A DNA stretch of 64,000 nucleotides from assembly GCF_902459505.1 (NCBI RefSeq), contig NC_047096.1, positions 11,346,001-11,410,000 of the forward strand, in the 5' to 3' direction. The notes beneath the pieces are model-generated. The model had not been told where the DNA came from. It was given only the letters and a program-made list of their open reading frames with translations, and made no database searches. Both the position numbers and the translations under genes were made by a program. Positions 51,932 to 64,000 of the stretch are shown piece after piece. The DNA is from Geotrypetes seraphini. Its lineage: Eukaryota; Chordata; Amphibia; Gymnophiona; Dermophiidae. How positions within the stretch are numbered: position 1 is the first letter of the stretch; every line of letters starts with the position of its first letter.

Positions 51932-52867
51932 TTATATCCTTAACTAGATTCTTCCTCTCCATCCCTTTGTTTTACAGATTTTGTTTTTTAATACTCTTAT
52001 CAGTGAAGTTGCATGGTGGAGATAGTAATGTCATCTGTATAGATCAAATGTTTAATCCCTCTCTGTTCCAGGGTAGCTCCCAATGATTGCACTAATAAGG
52101 TGAAAAGTGTAGGAGAGAGTGGCGAACCCTGAGGGATGCAACTCAAGGGATGCTAAGTATCTGAGAAAATCCCAGCAATCACATTTTCATGCTTACAAAC
52201 TTTAGAATCTCTTATTGCATTTTATCATTTCTACACCAAACTATATTGGTTTTACATGGTGGAGGATAAGAATAAATGTTAAATGTCAGTTTGGGGGGAA
52301 AGCAGAGGGCAAATGAGGGCAAAAATGCTATTGGCATTCAGTTACCAACAGAAATGCAGGAGGTAAAGAAGCCGACTGCACATTATCTTGAGCAAATTAG
52401 TAAGGAAGGAAAGGTTGCCTCATGGCAGACTCTGGGGCGATTTGCTCACAATTTCACCACCATGTTATTGATAAGAACTTGCCAACAGTAAAAACCCTCA
52501 AAGAACCTCTTTTTATTCCAACACTGCTCTTAATACCTGAAGACAGTAGTACAGTGTTTGAAAGCTCATTCTACTTAGATTCTAACAGGTGACAGTGACC
52601 AAGTAAACTAGTGATCTACTGTCAGATACTTATTAGAAATCTTCTCCCTCACCCCAACAAATGCAAATGTTGCATTGATGCAGGCAAAACACAAATACAG
52701 AACCAAACTCAGGCGACTTTCACGGCAGTGTTCCAATATAAGGCATATACCATTAATTTAAAAGTTTAAGTTAAGAATATATGCATAAAATAGATTGAGA
52801 CATGAAAGGAATACTGTAATAAAACCAGAGAAAGAAGAAACAGAGCAAAGAAAAAGACAAATTGATG

Positions 52868-53505
52868 CCCCTCTCCACTGTGGAAAGTATTTCTTAAGAT
52901 ATATATTTTAAAATTAAAAAAATTGTGCATGTTTCAAAAACATGTTCTGATTCTACAGCATTTGTTGAAGAGTATTACAGCAATACTAGGAATCACAAGC
53001 AGCACTGCTCCATTTGATCTCAAAACCTAGCTAAAATATTAGTCTGTTTTACTCTAGGGAAGGGAAAAATGCAGAATTCCTCCCTGAGAGCAATTCCAGA
53101 CAAGCCCACACCCAACACTGCTTGCTGTATACTATGTCTCCTGTGTCTTCACTTACCAACAAGGATATTCTATAAACTGATTGAAGCCCCTCTCCACTGT
53201 GGAAAGTATTTCTTAAGATATACATTTTAAAATGAAAAAAATTGTGCATGTTTCAAAAACATGTTCTGATTCTACAGCATTTGTTGAAGAGTATTACAGC
53301 AATACTAGGAATCACAAGCAGCACTGCTCCATTTGATCTCAAAACCTAGCTAAAATATTAGTCTGTTTTACTCTAGGGAAGGGAAAAATGCAGAATTCCT
53401 CCCTGAGAGCAATTCCAGACAAGCCCACACCCAACACTGCTTGCTGTATACTATGTCTCCTGTGTCTTCACTTACCAACAAGGATATTCTATAAACTGAT
53501 TGAAG
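52868..53505 (+). repeat. Tandem duplication, 319-bp unit, two copies
   Basis: CCCCTCTCCACTGTGGAAAG starts at 52868 and again at 53187. The two copies run to TATAAACTGATTGAAG and differ at only about two to three positions. Intronic. A very recent event. Confidence 0.92.
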
Positions 53506-53819
53506 CAGAAGTTTAGCTCTTACTGCTGGAGGAAAACACTACACCCAGTTTGCCGGCTTTGCTATCTTTTCTTATACTAACAGAGAACTAATCCAAAGAT
53601 GAAGAATTTGAGCTTTCTACATCTCTTCCTTGGTCTAAAGAAAAGCTCGCATTGTCTGGAAAGTTCAGATAAGGATAATTCAGAGATTATTTAATATATT
53701 GGCTCAATAAAATGTGTCATGACCAATAAAACAGCTAAATTTTAGTTATGTTCAAGATTCCAGTTCATGGTCTTTGTACAGAGTAAAAAAATATAACCCT
53801 ATGGACACAACAGTTGCCA

Positions 53820-54455
53820 GAAGACGTATGAGGAGAGACTGGAAGCCCTGAATATGTATACCCTAGAGGAAAGGAGAGACAGAGGAGATATGATTCAGAC
53901 GTTCAAATACTTGAAGAGTATTAACGTAGAACATAATCTTTTCCAGAGAAAGGAAAATGGTAAAACCAGAGGACATAATTTGAGGTTGAGGGGTGGTAGA
54001 TTCAAAGGCAATGTTAGGAATTTCTATTTTACGAAGAGGGTGGTGGATGCCTGGAATGCGCTCCTGAGAGAGGTGGTGGAGAGGAAAACTGTGACTGAGT
54101 TCAAAGAAGCGTGGGATGAACACAGAGGATCTAGAATCAGAAAATAAGATTAAATATTGAACTAAGGCCAGTACTGGGCAGACTTGCACGGTCTGTGTCT
54201 GTGAATGGCCGTTTGGTGGAGGATGGGCTGGGGAGGGCTTCAATGGCTGGGAGGGTGTAGATGGGCTGGAGTAGGTTTTAACAGAGATTTCGGCAGTAGG
54301 AACCCAAGCACAGTACCGGGTAGAGCTTTGGATTCTTGCCCAGAAATAGCTAAGAAGAAAAAATAAAAAAAATTTAAATTGAATCAAGTTGGGCAGACTG
54401 GATGGACCATTCAGGTCTTTATCTGCCGTCATCTACTATGTTATGTTACTAATAT
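53820..54455 (+). repeat. CR1-like LINE, ORF2 end and 3' tail
   Basis: Open for 97 codons: LEERRDRGDMIQTFKYLKSI, KTRGHNLRLRGGRFKGNVRN and FYFTKRVVDAWNALLREVVE, then a stop and a tail ending GTCTTTATCTGCCGTCATC. A subfamily distinct from 20990. Confidence 0.9.
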
Positions 54456-54474
54456 GTCCGATATACAAAATAAT

Positions 54475-55075
54475 CTATAATTGGCTAGACTGGATAAATC
54501 CTCAGGAGGACTATTTAGCCTTGAAAAAATAGAAGAGTAAACCTATTAAAAATATTGGTGGACCTCAGTATGAACTCTTAGTATGTAAACGAGGGATTTT
54601 TTTTTCAAAGCTCAGGCAGCAACTCATGGGTGACCAGCACCAGACACAAAGTCTAAATAAGCACTGCCTCATACATCATCTGGTCCAGAGTGTGCAAACC
54701 ACGCAGGTAAATAATGTGCTAGAAGAATCAAGGTTAAACAGTCACACCTGAGATATTTAGTTTTGAAACTCTCTTAGCTCCCAAGAATCTACCATGTGAA
54801 TGTAATAAGGTGCAAAGTATGATAAAGTACAAGGTGTTATAAATAAACCAAACTAGAAAAGTTAATGATAAATACACTCTAAACTAAAAGAACCCCTCAA
54901 AGTGTCTGGTGCTGGTCACCCATGAGTTGCTGCATGAGCTTTGAAAAAATCCCTCGTTTACATACGAAGAGCTCATACTGAGGTTCACCAATATTTTTAA
55001 TAGGTTTACTCTTCTATTTTTTCAAGGCTAAACAGTCCTCCTGAGGATTTATCCAGTCTAGCCAATTATAGTGTC
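54475..55075. mobile_element. Foldback DNA element with about 180-bp inverted arms
   Basis: Left arm from TATAATTGGCTAGACTGGAT through GTGACCAGCACCAGACAC. The right arm (54895-55073) is its inverse ending CCAGTCTAGCCAATTATA. The spacer of about 240 bases is AT-rich and non-coding. Superfamily unresolved. Confidence 0.8.
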
Positions 55076-55534
55076 AATTTTGGAACAATCCAAGGAAACC
55101 TGTTTCACCTCCCTCAATAAAAAAAAACTAAAGGAAGCCCTATAAATTCTTCAGCCAGCCTGATGGCTCAGTGGCTGTGTTGCACACAACACTGCAGAGG
55201 GAGCCAAGTTTTATATCTGAGCAAAAACTGGCTGGCAATGCTGTAGAAGGAGCTCTTGCAGTCCACCAGGGGAGGATATCTCATTAGTACAATTGCAACA
55301 CCAATAGCTCATGTTGACTAAGTTCAGAAAGGAGCCCCGATGGTTTATGGGCCTCTGGCTATGATGGCTGGGTTGAGTTAATTTGAAGGTAGGATATTTT
55401 TTTTTTAAAGGCAAATATACCAGTTAGTTGTCAGAGATTCAAGGCATCACAACCCAAGAGAGGCTGTTACTGAGCTTGAAAACGCAAGGGAAGATAGGGA
55501 GGAAGAAAATTCCCAGGATTAAAAAAATAATTAA

Positions 55535-56311
55535 GAGCTAGATGCACTAAAAAGGGTAGGTAATACGCGTGGGCCCGTTGCAATCCAATTTTTGGGCAAT
55601 TCCAAAAAAGCGATTGATGCACAAACAAGTTTGCATGCAAATGATTTTGCGCAGAGGTTCGCCATAATCCCTGTCTCTCCTGTCCAATGGATCTCTGTGA
55701 GAGCGACTCTCACACATGTGCAGAGCCGGCAGGGGAAGTCCCGAAGCAGCCTCCTGCCACTCAGTTGTTCAGTGCAGGAAACCTTTTTTCTTTTTAATGA
55801 ACACAAATATTGTGCATGCACAATATCTGTCTCCATTTAAAAAAAAAAAAAAAAGTTGTGCTGGCCCCCCTCCTGATGACAACCGCAGGTTTATGAAACC
55901 CCCCTCCCTCCTAACGATGACAGCCGTCCCTGCAACAGGAGAGATGGCCACTCCCTCCTGCCTCAGCAACCCGCAGCAGCAAAAATGGCAGGAGGGATGC
56001 ACATTCGCTCCTGCCAATGGAGGCCCCTCCCGCACCAGGTGGGGTATGGGATGTTATAAATATATTAATTTTTATTAGTAGGACAGATAAGCGATCATTG
56101 TTTTTTTGTGCATCGAGAAGTCATGTTAGAGCATCAATCGCTCTGCTAGTTTACATGGTATTTCAATATTATTGACCTTATTTGCATGGCCGGATCAGAG
56201 AATGAGCGATTGTGCACAAAACCACGCGGTGAGCTGTTTTGTGCATCGGGTTGACAAATCCGATTGTCGCTAAACCAGTTAGATGATCGCTGACTTTAAT
56301 GCATCTAACTC
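55535..56311. mobile_element. Harbinger-like non-autonomous DNA element, complete
   Basis: TAA at 55532-55534 and 56312-56314. Ends GAGCTAGATGCACTAAA and the inverse TTTAATGCATCTAACTC. Interior shared with 2991-3700. No transposase ORF. Confidence 0.75.
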
Positions 56312-56314
56312 TAA

Positions 56315-56483
56315 GGGCTCCTTTTACTAAGCTGCAATAACGTTTTTAGCGCACGCTAAACCCACACTACGCAGCTAGAACTAACGCCAGCTCAATGCTG
56401 GCGTTAGTGTCTAGCATGTGTGGCAATTCTGCGCATGTTTAGCGCATGCTAAAACCGCTATCACAGCTTAGTAAAAGGAGCCC
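56315..56483. mobile_element. Harbinger-like MITE abutting the previous element
   Basis: Flanked by TAA at 56312-56314 and 56484-56486. Ends GGGCTCCTTTTACTAAGCTG and CAGCTTAGTAAAAGGAGCCC are a perfect inverted repeat. It shares one TAA with the neighbour on its left. Confidence 0.88.
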
Positions 56484-56864
56484 TAAGTGTTTCTGATTCT
56501 TAGACATATAAAGAGGAAAATATTTATTCATGTTAAACCCAGATTCTTCAAACGACCCAGAGCGAAGAGAAACAGAAAAGAAACATTCATCAGAACTTAA
56601 TCATGCTTTGCAGTATATCAAAAGTAAAGGTGTTAAAACCTTCCAAAGACACTGCTACTTTAAAAGGAAAGAGTGGTAAGTATTCTCTAAGGTAAAGAAA
56701 CATTGAGGACCTCCTTCCCCCACATACACTTTAAAAACTCAGCCATAGCCTCCACATAATCTGACTAGTATATAAATATTTACACAAAGCAAAGTGTCTG
56801 TGTATTTACATTTATTTTAAATTTAGCAGCAGGAGACAGCTTGTGCAAACTGGTCTGTTATATA

Positions 56865-57156
56865 GGCAATCCCTGATTTACAGACACCCGACTTAAGTAC
56901 AACTCGTACTCAAGAATGCGGTTGCGGCTTCATTCAATTTCACTGAGTAGTATTTCCAGTGGCATAAACTCCTCCATTTCTCCTGCAATAGATTCAGGAA
57001 TAATAGTGTGGTTGTGCATGCTGTTGGCCCTTTTGTCAGCTAGGAGCAGAGGTAAGCAGCAAGAATCTTAAAATCTGCAAGTTCTTAGTTACATACAAAT
57101 CTGTCTTAAGAACAGCTTTAAAAACGTAACTCGTTCTTAAACTGAGGACTGTCTGT
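56865..57156. mobile_element. TA-flanked MITE (mariner/pogo-like)
   Basis: TA before GGCAATCCCTGATTTACAGA and TA after the inverse-like CTGAGGACTGTCTG. Inner TAAGTACAACTCGTACTCAA and its near-inverse near 57125 extend the symmetry. Confidence 0.6.
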
Positions 57157-57299
57157 ATACACTTTTACTGTAATAAAGGATCAGATACTAAGACATCAAA
57201 ACATTTAAACATTGTATTATTACTCAAAAAATAAATTTAAAAAAAACAACTAAATGTAAATTTTGTATTTGCATGCACAGTACTGGCCATTGCTATGTA

Positions 57300-59225
57300 C
57301 CGTATTTTCACGCAAATAACGCGCACCCGTATAAAACGCGCACACGGGTATAGCGCGCAGAAATCACGATAATATGTACAAAAACTTTGGTATACCGCGC
57401 TCACGGGTATACCGCGCATGCTGCCCGACGCTCCTTTCGCCCGCCCTGACTTTCCGTGCGCTGTCCCGACTCTCCGTTCACCCCCCCTGACTTCCGTGCA
57501 CTGTCCCCCCTTGAAGGTCTGTCCCCATCCTGAAAGCCTAATGCCCCCCCCCGACGTCCGATACATCCCTCCCCCCCGAAGAACCGCCGACTCCCCAACA
57601 ATATCGGGCCAGGAGGGAGCCCAAATCCTCCTGGCCACGGCGACCCCCTAACCCCACCCCGCACTACGGGCACATTACGGGCAGGAGGGATCCCAGGCCC
57701 TCCTGCCCTCGACGCAAACCCCCCTCCCCCCAACGATCGCCCCCCCCCAAGAACCTCCGACCGCCCCCCAGCCGACCCGCGACCCCCCTGGCGACCCCCA
57801 CGACCCCCCCACCCCCCTTCCCCGTACCTTTGGTAGTTGGGCCAGAAGTGAGCCCAAACCCTCCTGGCCACGGCGACCCCCTAACCCCACCCCGCACTAC
57901 ATTACGGGCAGGAGGGATCCCAGGCCCCCCTGCCCTCGACGCAAACCCCCCCCCCCCCCAACGACAGCCCCCCCCCAAGAACCTCCGACCGCCCCCCCAG
58001 CCGACCCGCGACCCCCCTGGCGACCCCCACGACCCCCCCACCCCCCTTCCCCGTACCTTTGGTAGTTGGCCGGACAGACGGGAGCCAAACCCGCCTGTCC
58101 GGCAGGCAGCCAACGAAGGAATGAGGCCGGATTGGCCCATCCATCCTAAAGCTCCGCCTACTGGTGGGGCCTAAGGCGCGTGGGCCAATCAGAATAGGCC
58201 CTGGAGCTTTAGGTCCCACCTGGGGGCGCGGCCTGAGGCACATGGTCGGGTTGGGCCCATGTGCCTCAGGCCGCGCCCCCAGGTGGGACCTAAGGCTCCA
58301 GGGCCTATTCTGATTGGCCCACGCGCCTTAGGCCCCACCAGTAGGCGGAGCTTTAGGATGGATGGGCCAATCCGGCCTCATTCCTTCGTTGGCTGCCTGC
58401 CGGACAGGCGGGTTTGGCTCCCGTCTGTCCGGCCAACTACCAAAGGTACGGGGAAGGGGGGTGGGGGGGTCGTGGGGGTCGCCAGAGGGATCGCGGGTCG
58501 GCTGGGGGGCGGTCGGAGGTTCTTGGGGGGGGGCGGTCGTTGGGGGGGAGGGGGGTTTGCGTCGAGGGCAGGAGGGCCTGGGATCCCTCCTGCCCGTAAT
58601 GTAGTGCGGGGTGGGGTTAGGGGGTCGCCGTGGCCAGGAGGGTTTGGGCTCCCTTCTGGCCCAACTACCAAAGGTACGGGGAAGGGGGGTGGGGGGGTCG
58701 TGGGGGTCGCCAGGGGGGTCGCGGGTCGGCTGGGGGGGGTGGTCGGAGGTTCTTGGGGGGGGCGGTCGTTGGAGGGAGGGGGGTTTGCGTCGAGGGCAGG
58801 AGGGCCTGGGATCCCTCCTGCCCGTAATGTAGTGCGGGGTGGGGTTAGGGGGTCGCCGTGGCCAGGAGGGTTTGGGCTCCCTTCTGGCCCGATATTGTCG
58901 GGAAGTCGGCGGTCCTTCGGGGTGGGGGTGCGAGTGGTCCTGCCGGGGGGGGGGATGTATCGGACGTTTGGGAGTCGGCCGGGCAAGAGGGCTTGGGCTC
59001 CCTCTTGCTCCGATCGTGGATGCGGGTGCGGGTGGGAGCGCGTGCGAGCGGTCGTTCGGGGTGGGGGTGCGAGCGGTCCTGCTGGGGGGGTGAATCGGGC
59101 GTCGGGCGGGGTGGGAACTATGTTTTAAAACTTTTGTATACCGCGCTCACGCATATAACGCACGAGGGGTATGCGCGGTAGGTAAAAACGCGTATAACGC
59201 GCGCGTTATATGCGTGAAAATACGG
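57300..59225. mobile_element. 1.9-kb GC-rich palindromic DNA element
   Basis: TA at 57298-57299 and 59226-59227. Terminal inverse CCGTATTTTCACGCAAATAA and GTGAAAATACGG. The whole element is a giant inverted repeat with its turn near 58245-58257, flanked by CCTGAGGCACATG and its inverse. Each arm contains tandem units of about 228 bases (CAAAGGTACGGGG at 58441 and 58669), very rich in G or C runs. Long open frames on both strands are by-products of the G/C-rich repeat, not genes. It lies in an STK38 intron. Confidence 0.88.
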
Positions 59226-59765
59226 TACTGTCATACTAGATGCAGTGAATTCATGATTATAGGGAAAATTACCAGCTTTTATCTGCACAAAAGAATGGAA
59301 ATGAGGTAAAAAGAAGGGATCATTTCAATGGTCGGCACTATAAGATGATCCAGACAAGGAGGGCTGTGCGAATCATTTCAATGAAAATATTAAATTTGCG
59401 GTTGGAGAATACTGCCAGAGTCACATCTGAGAAACTATCAATACTGTACAAATTCTGGGCTGCAGCTTCCAGGAAAATCCCATTCACTTATTTTAATGTT
59501 TTCAAAAATGAAAAAAATAGTTTAAAGAACATTTTGCAATCCCAAATAAAAAGGGTGAGAGGACATGACTAGCATACTGTTTTCATACCAACCGTGTGAA
59601 GAACTGTCATGTCAACACAGTGATCGGACAGAGTCCCACCTTTCGCACAGCCCAGCCCAGCCTGTCACTAGTGTAAGCAAAGCAGGAAACAAAAACCTAC
59701 AAGAAGTTTCATTATAAAGGAAAGAAGCTTGCTAGAGAAGAAAATGAAAAATAACCATTAGGTCA

Positions 59766-59921
<156 letters not shown>

Positions 59922-60939
59922 TTAATTTCAACGCAGCTTTGGGTTAAGAGGGCACATCAGTTTTCTGAATAAACACTCAAAGCTAAAAGCAAAATGTCAG
60001 AATGCAAAGCACATATGGAGTCTTCTGAGTAATCTGCTAACAGCAGACTGCAGGAAAATACATAAATTGTCAAGAAACAACATTTGCAATGCTTTTACTA
60101 TGAGACACAGGACAGTTGTTATAACACTTAATATTTAAAAGCAAGTGTACCAGACAATGCAAAACTATAAATATGCTAACATTAAAATGACTCAAAATGC
60201 CCAGCGACAGTTCAGTGTCTCACTTTTAAATGTTATTTTGTTTCATATTTTCAACAGGCAGAGCCATGATTTCATGTGAAAATATACTGAACTGACATAT
60301 TTCACTACATAGTTGTAACTTGTCATTGAATGTCAACATTGCAAATGTTTAATATATCTTGCCTTGAACTGTGGTGACTAGGTGAATTATAAATCAAAGA
60401 AAGGAAGCCTCAATAGGTTTTCTGGTATTTTACTAGTCTCATGTACAAGGTTTTGATACCTAGTCACTGATGCACCCAGAAGATGACCTAATATAAGATG
60501 CACATTACAAAGTGTTCATTATGCCATATCTGAAATATCCCATTAATGTGCGTTTCCATTATCTTTGACAAGATAAAGTATTTTCCATAAACAAGTTACA
60601 TGTAGAACCAAGGCTAAACTGCTTCTTTATACTTTAATAAGAATATTCAACATATGTTGCCATCAGTGCTCCCAATCCAATCCTGATGGCATAACCAATC
60701 AGACTAGAGACCCCGTATATACAACTCTTCCTCGTGCATATTCAGCTTAACTACTAAATTGCACCTCAAGGACAGGGTTAAAACCACTGTATTACAACAG
60801 CAAGAATACAAAATGTTTATAAAGCAATTTTCCATTGTGACAAAATAATTTTCCATAAAATGCAACTTTTGTATTTCTTTTCTTTGAGAGCAAAAAACCT
60901 GAATTTACAATCTATCTCATCCTGATAAAAAGTCTCTCA

Positions 60940-61098
<159 letters not shown>

Positions 61099-61901
61099 CT
61101 ATAAATAACACAAATATTGTGAATGTCTCACACGCTGTCATGAAAAGTACATTTGCAATGTTTCAGAAAGGAATGGAGATGCATCAGTAGCTCATATTAC
61201 TACTAGTAATACAAGCTAATCTGCATATTTTCATACTTGATTGGATTTGTTTTCCTGTGGCCTTTCCAAAACTAGCAGAGTGTGCAAAGCTGGTTGTTCC
61301 ACAGAGACTCTTTTTTTGTTTAATCCTTTTGTTCTAGCATTGGCTATATCACTGCCTCACTAATGGGATCCACTGGCCAATGTAGAATAGGTTTTCAATC
61401 TCAGCCAAATGGCTGTGAAGGGACCACACTGTGATTTGAGATCCTGCCTAGCTAGGAGGCCTTGACTCACTAATCTCTACTTCCTCCTGCCACACAACTA
61501 CACACTCGTTAGCAAAACACCATTTCTTTATCACCAAGAAAAACTCCAGCAACTGGGAACCAAATCTTAACCCAATTTAGAGTATGTTCAAATGATTCTG
61601 CCATTACAAATTAAAAGTCTCATTAGAAAATCCTTGTTATTTCCAACAACCTAAATTTTAAAAGCAAAATATCTCAGAGATACAGATATAAAAAGCAGAA
61701 TTTGATGCGAGGTATATGAGGTAAGTCTGGGCAAACAATAGAATCAAATCCTAACAATTATACAATGACCCAAATGTTACACTACTGTATACTTCCTCAC
61801 CCAAACACTATGAAACCCCTCCCCCTCCCCCCCAACCCTATACCTTCTTTATAACACTGGCCAGAAAAGTGACTTTACTGAAAAGGTCTATTTAGCAGTC
61901 A

Positions 61902-62048
<147 letters not shown>

Positions 62049-62144
62049 CTATATATTTCAACAGAAAGACTATGGTATAGTAATTGCTGGCCAACACCTC
62101 CAGGGTTTCTTAGAGAAAGCATGGTTTGGTGATCAGGACACTTA

Positions 62145-62241
62145 GGGCCTGTTTTACAAAGCCATGCAGTAACGGTCCTGAAGCCCATAGAGATTTAAAG
62201 GGCTTCTGGGCTGTTGTCGCACGGTTTTGTAAAACAGGCCC
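62145..62241. mobile_element. Short Harbinger-like MITE
   Basis: TTA at 62142-62144 and 62242-62244. Ends GGGCCTGTTTTACAAAGCC and the inverse TTTTGTAAAACAGGCCC. It lies about 95 bases upstream of an STK38 exon acceptor. Confidence 0.8.
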
Positions 62242-62269
62242 TTAAGGACAATACAAGGTAAGGAGGAAT

Positions 62270-62400
62270 GAGTTTTGAGCCTCTCAGAGATCTCTGAGAG
62301 AGAGAAAGAGATAACAGTTACTGTGGACGGGCAGACTAGATGGGCCATTTGGCCTTTATCTGCTGTCATGTTTCTTTGTTTCTCTCTTCTGCATTTGTGC
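62270..62400 (+). repeat. CR1-like LINE 3' tail
   Basis: GAGAGATAACAGTTACTGTG-like block, GGGCAGACTAGATGGGCCAT and TTTATCTGCTGTCATGTTTC. Inverse of 43137-43290. Confidence 0.7.
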
Positions 62401-62978
62401 AAAGTAGGGTAAGTCACATTATTTCGTTGGTTTTTATCTAACAATATTTGGGTTTCATGAAATGCTCAATATCCTGCTGCTTAAATGCTGGCCATGCATT
62501 AAAAATATATTCAGCCCTGCTATACAAATAAGCAGCAGCATGAACATATAACAAATGCTTACCCTCTGCTTCTACAACATATATAGCTAATCTGGTAAAC
62601 ATAGGACAACTTTGACTGCCCTAAATTAAACCACTTATCTGTTCATAGTGACTGAATATTGCTGCTATCAATAGCTTTGCAAAATGCCTTCGCCCCGCTC
62701 TGGTACTACAGATAGTGTGGGAGCAGTTCATGAGAATTTTCAGCAGCACACATGCAAGTAAAGCTGAGTTTCAAAATACCCACCTATGAAATCACCAATA
62801 TTTCTTAAACTGAAAAACACGTTTGGATGAAATTACTACAGAATTCTAAAATTCTAAAATAACACATGCAGAATATGTAAGACCCTAATAAGCTAATTCT
62901 AAAACCAGACTACTTGACAGTAATAATGTCCATCTTTGGACTGAGCCCTCTATTTATAATCAATTCAAAAGTAATTAC

Positions 62979-63030
62979 TTCTTCATCTTTTAAGCCTTCT
63001 TCTTCCATCGCTTTCTCCAGCTTCTTTTGC
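62979..63030 (-). CDS. STK38: STK38 exon, residues 45-61 (N-terminal regulatory region)
   Basis: The first base completes an arginine codon begun in the upstream exon outside the window. The exon then reads QKKLEKAMEEEGLKDEE, matching the helical N-terminal regulatory domain that binds MOB1. The acceptor is TAG at 63031-63033 and the donor is GTAATT below 62979. It ends in phase 0. One difference from the human sequence as I recall it is A for V in LEKVMEE. Confidence 0.92.
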
Positions 63031-63099
63031 CTACAAAAGAAATAATTTTATAAAACAAAAAAAGCAAGTGAAGTCACAGCTTTAAAAATGTAGCTTTCA

Positions 63100-63760
63100 A
63101 GAGTAGCAGTCAATAAGTCAAGCAGACTAACACAGGAATCTGTCATGAGGACCTTCTGATGAGGGGGTGTCTGAAACAGTAAACCTCTGGAGAGATTGGA
63201 AGAGAGCATCCACCAGTGGAGAGACTGTCTCAAGGAAGGAGTTAACTGTAATGTGTTGAGAGAGTGGGTCGCAAGCTTGCGCCCACTGAGATGCCAGGCC
63301 ACTGGGGTATTCTGAGGTGAAGTCTGGCAAAAGGAGTCACGTGAACGGTCATGTGACCGAGTAGTACCATCATGTGTCTCGCTGAGAGTGAAGAAAGGGA
63401 AGACACTTTGCGGCAAAGCTGAAGGAGAGCATCCAGATGCTGCTGAGGAAGGAATGCTCTGAGCTGAACAGTGTCCAGAACAGCTCCGATGAACTGTAGG
63501 TATGAGAGGGCTGAAGGTGGGATTTGGGAAAGTTGATTTCAAATCCCAAGCTTTGTAGGAACCACGTAGTCCGTTGGGTTGCTACAATAACCCCCTGAGA
63601 TGTTGAATCTTTGATGAGCCAGTCGTCCAGGTAAGGAAACAACTGAAGACCATGGTTCCACAGAGCTGCTGCAACCACCACTAGGCACGTGGTGAATACT
63701 CTTGGAGATGTTTGCTTGTTGACTGTTGAGCTGCGTTTTGAGTTAATTTGCACTCAAAAA
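63100..63760 (-). mobile_element. DIRS-type retroelement fragment
   Basis: Fossil of the DIRS order on the minus strand. A reverse-transcriptase block (VAAALWNHGLQLFPYLDDWL) is visible near 63600-63690. Neither terminal repeat is visible. Broken and incomplete, it lies in the STK38 intron upstream of the exon at 62979. Confidence 0.75.
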
Positions 63761-64000
63761 CAAGCACATTCATCCAATTAATTATAATCAATTCTATTTT
63801 GTCTATTTTTGTTTCCCCATTGTTACAATTACCCATACATAGCTTAAAGAACTTTAAATAAATAACTCTCAAATTTAATTTTTTGTTGGTTTTGCAATTT
63901 TATAATTTCACTTATAATGTGAGCTAAAAAGTTTGAACACTGCCTTAGCACATGGGAAAGACCTATCTATGTTAATAGCATTGTAAGGCCAGTTCTTACT

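Noticed and set aside
57401-59181. Long proline-, glycine- and arginine-rich open frames on both strands (up to 289 codons)
   Set aside because: They arise from the GC-rich palindrome and its tandem units. Mirror-image frames on the opposite strand encode the same peptides, so they are not genes.

Overview
The window looks like vertebrate nuclear DNA, most likely a caecilian or another large-genome amphibian. The evidence is one slowly evolving vertebrate kinase gene with very large introns, another small host gene, and dense CR1/L2-type LINE ends, tRNA-derived CORE-SINEs, DIRS-type retroelement relics, hammerhead-like motifs and many MITEs. The species assignment is an inference from repeat style, not a database result. 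Nearly all of the sequence is intron or intergenic repeat. No bacterial or viral gene system is present. Comparisons with human proteins are from memory.  Right two thirds (about 23.85-64 kb, minus strand): twelve coding exons of STK38 (NDR1 kinase), with perfect splice sites and phases. Together they encode 421 residues, matching human residues 45-465 with no insertion or deletion. ATP lysine K118, catalytic D212, T74, activation-segment S281 and hydrophobic-motif T444 all fall at the human numbers. The exons for residues 1-44 lie beyond base 64000. The introns carry DIRS relics, a 3.9 kb CR1 with two nested insertions, a 1.9 kb GC-rich palindromic DNA element, a 319 bp tandem duplication and several MITEs with clear target duplications.  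Left end (2.3-8.6 kb, minus strand): three phase-compatible exons encode an 84-residue protein with a BH3 motif and a hydrophobic tail. It resembles mammalian PXT1, which in human lies close to STK38 (order PXT1-KCTD20-STK38). I consider this the most interesting finding. A GC-rich, CCAAT-box-rich island lies at 7.44-7.74 kb. Coding exons of KCTD20, expected between the two genes from the human order, were not found.  Middle-left (8.6-23.8 kb): mainly LINE, SINE and MITE sequence, including one member of a 750 bp inverted pair whose other copy sits 20 bp from an STK38 exon. Other structural oddities are a U2 snRNA fragment and a LINE end stacked on the same target site, a palindromic array near 5.2-5.6 kb, and a foldback element nested in another palindromic repeat.
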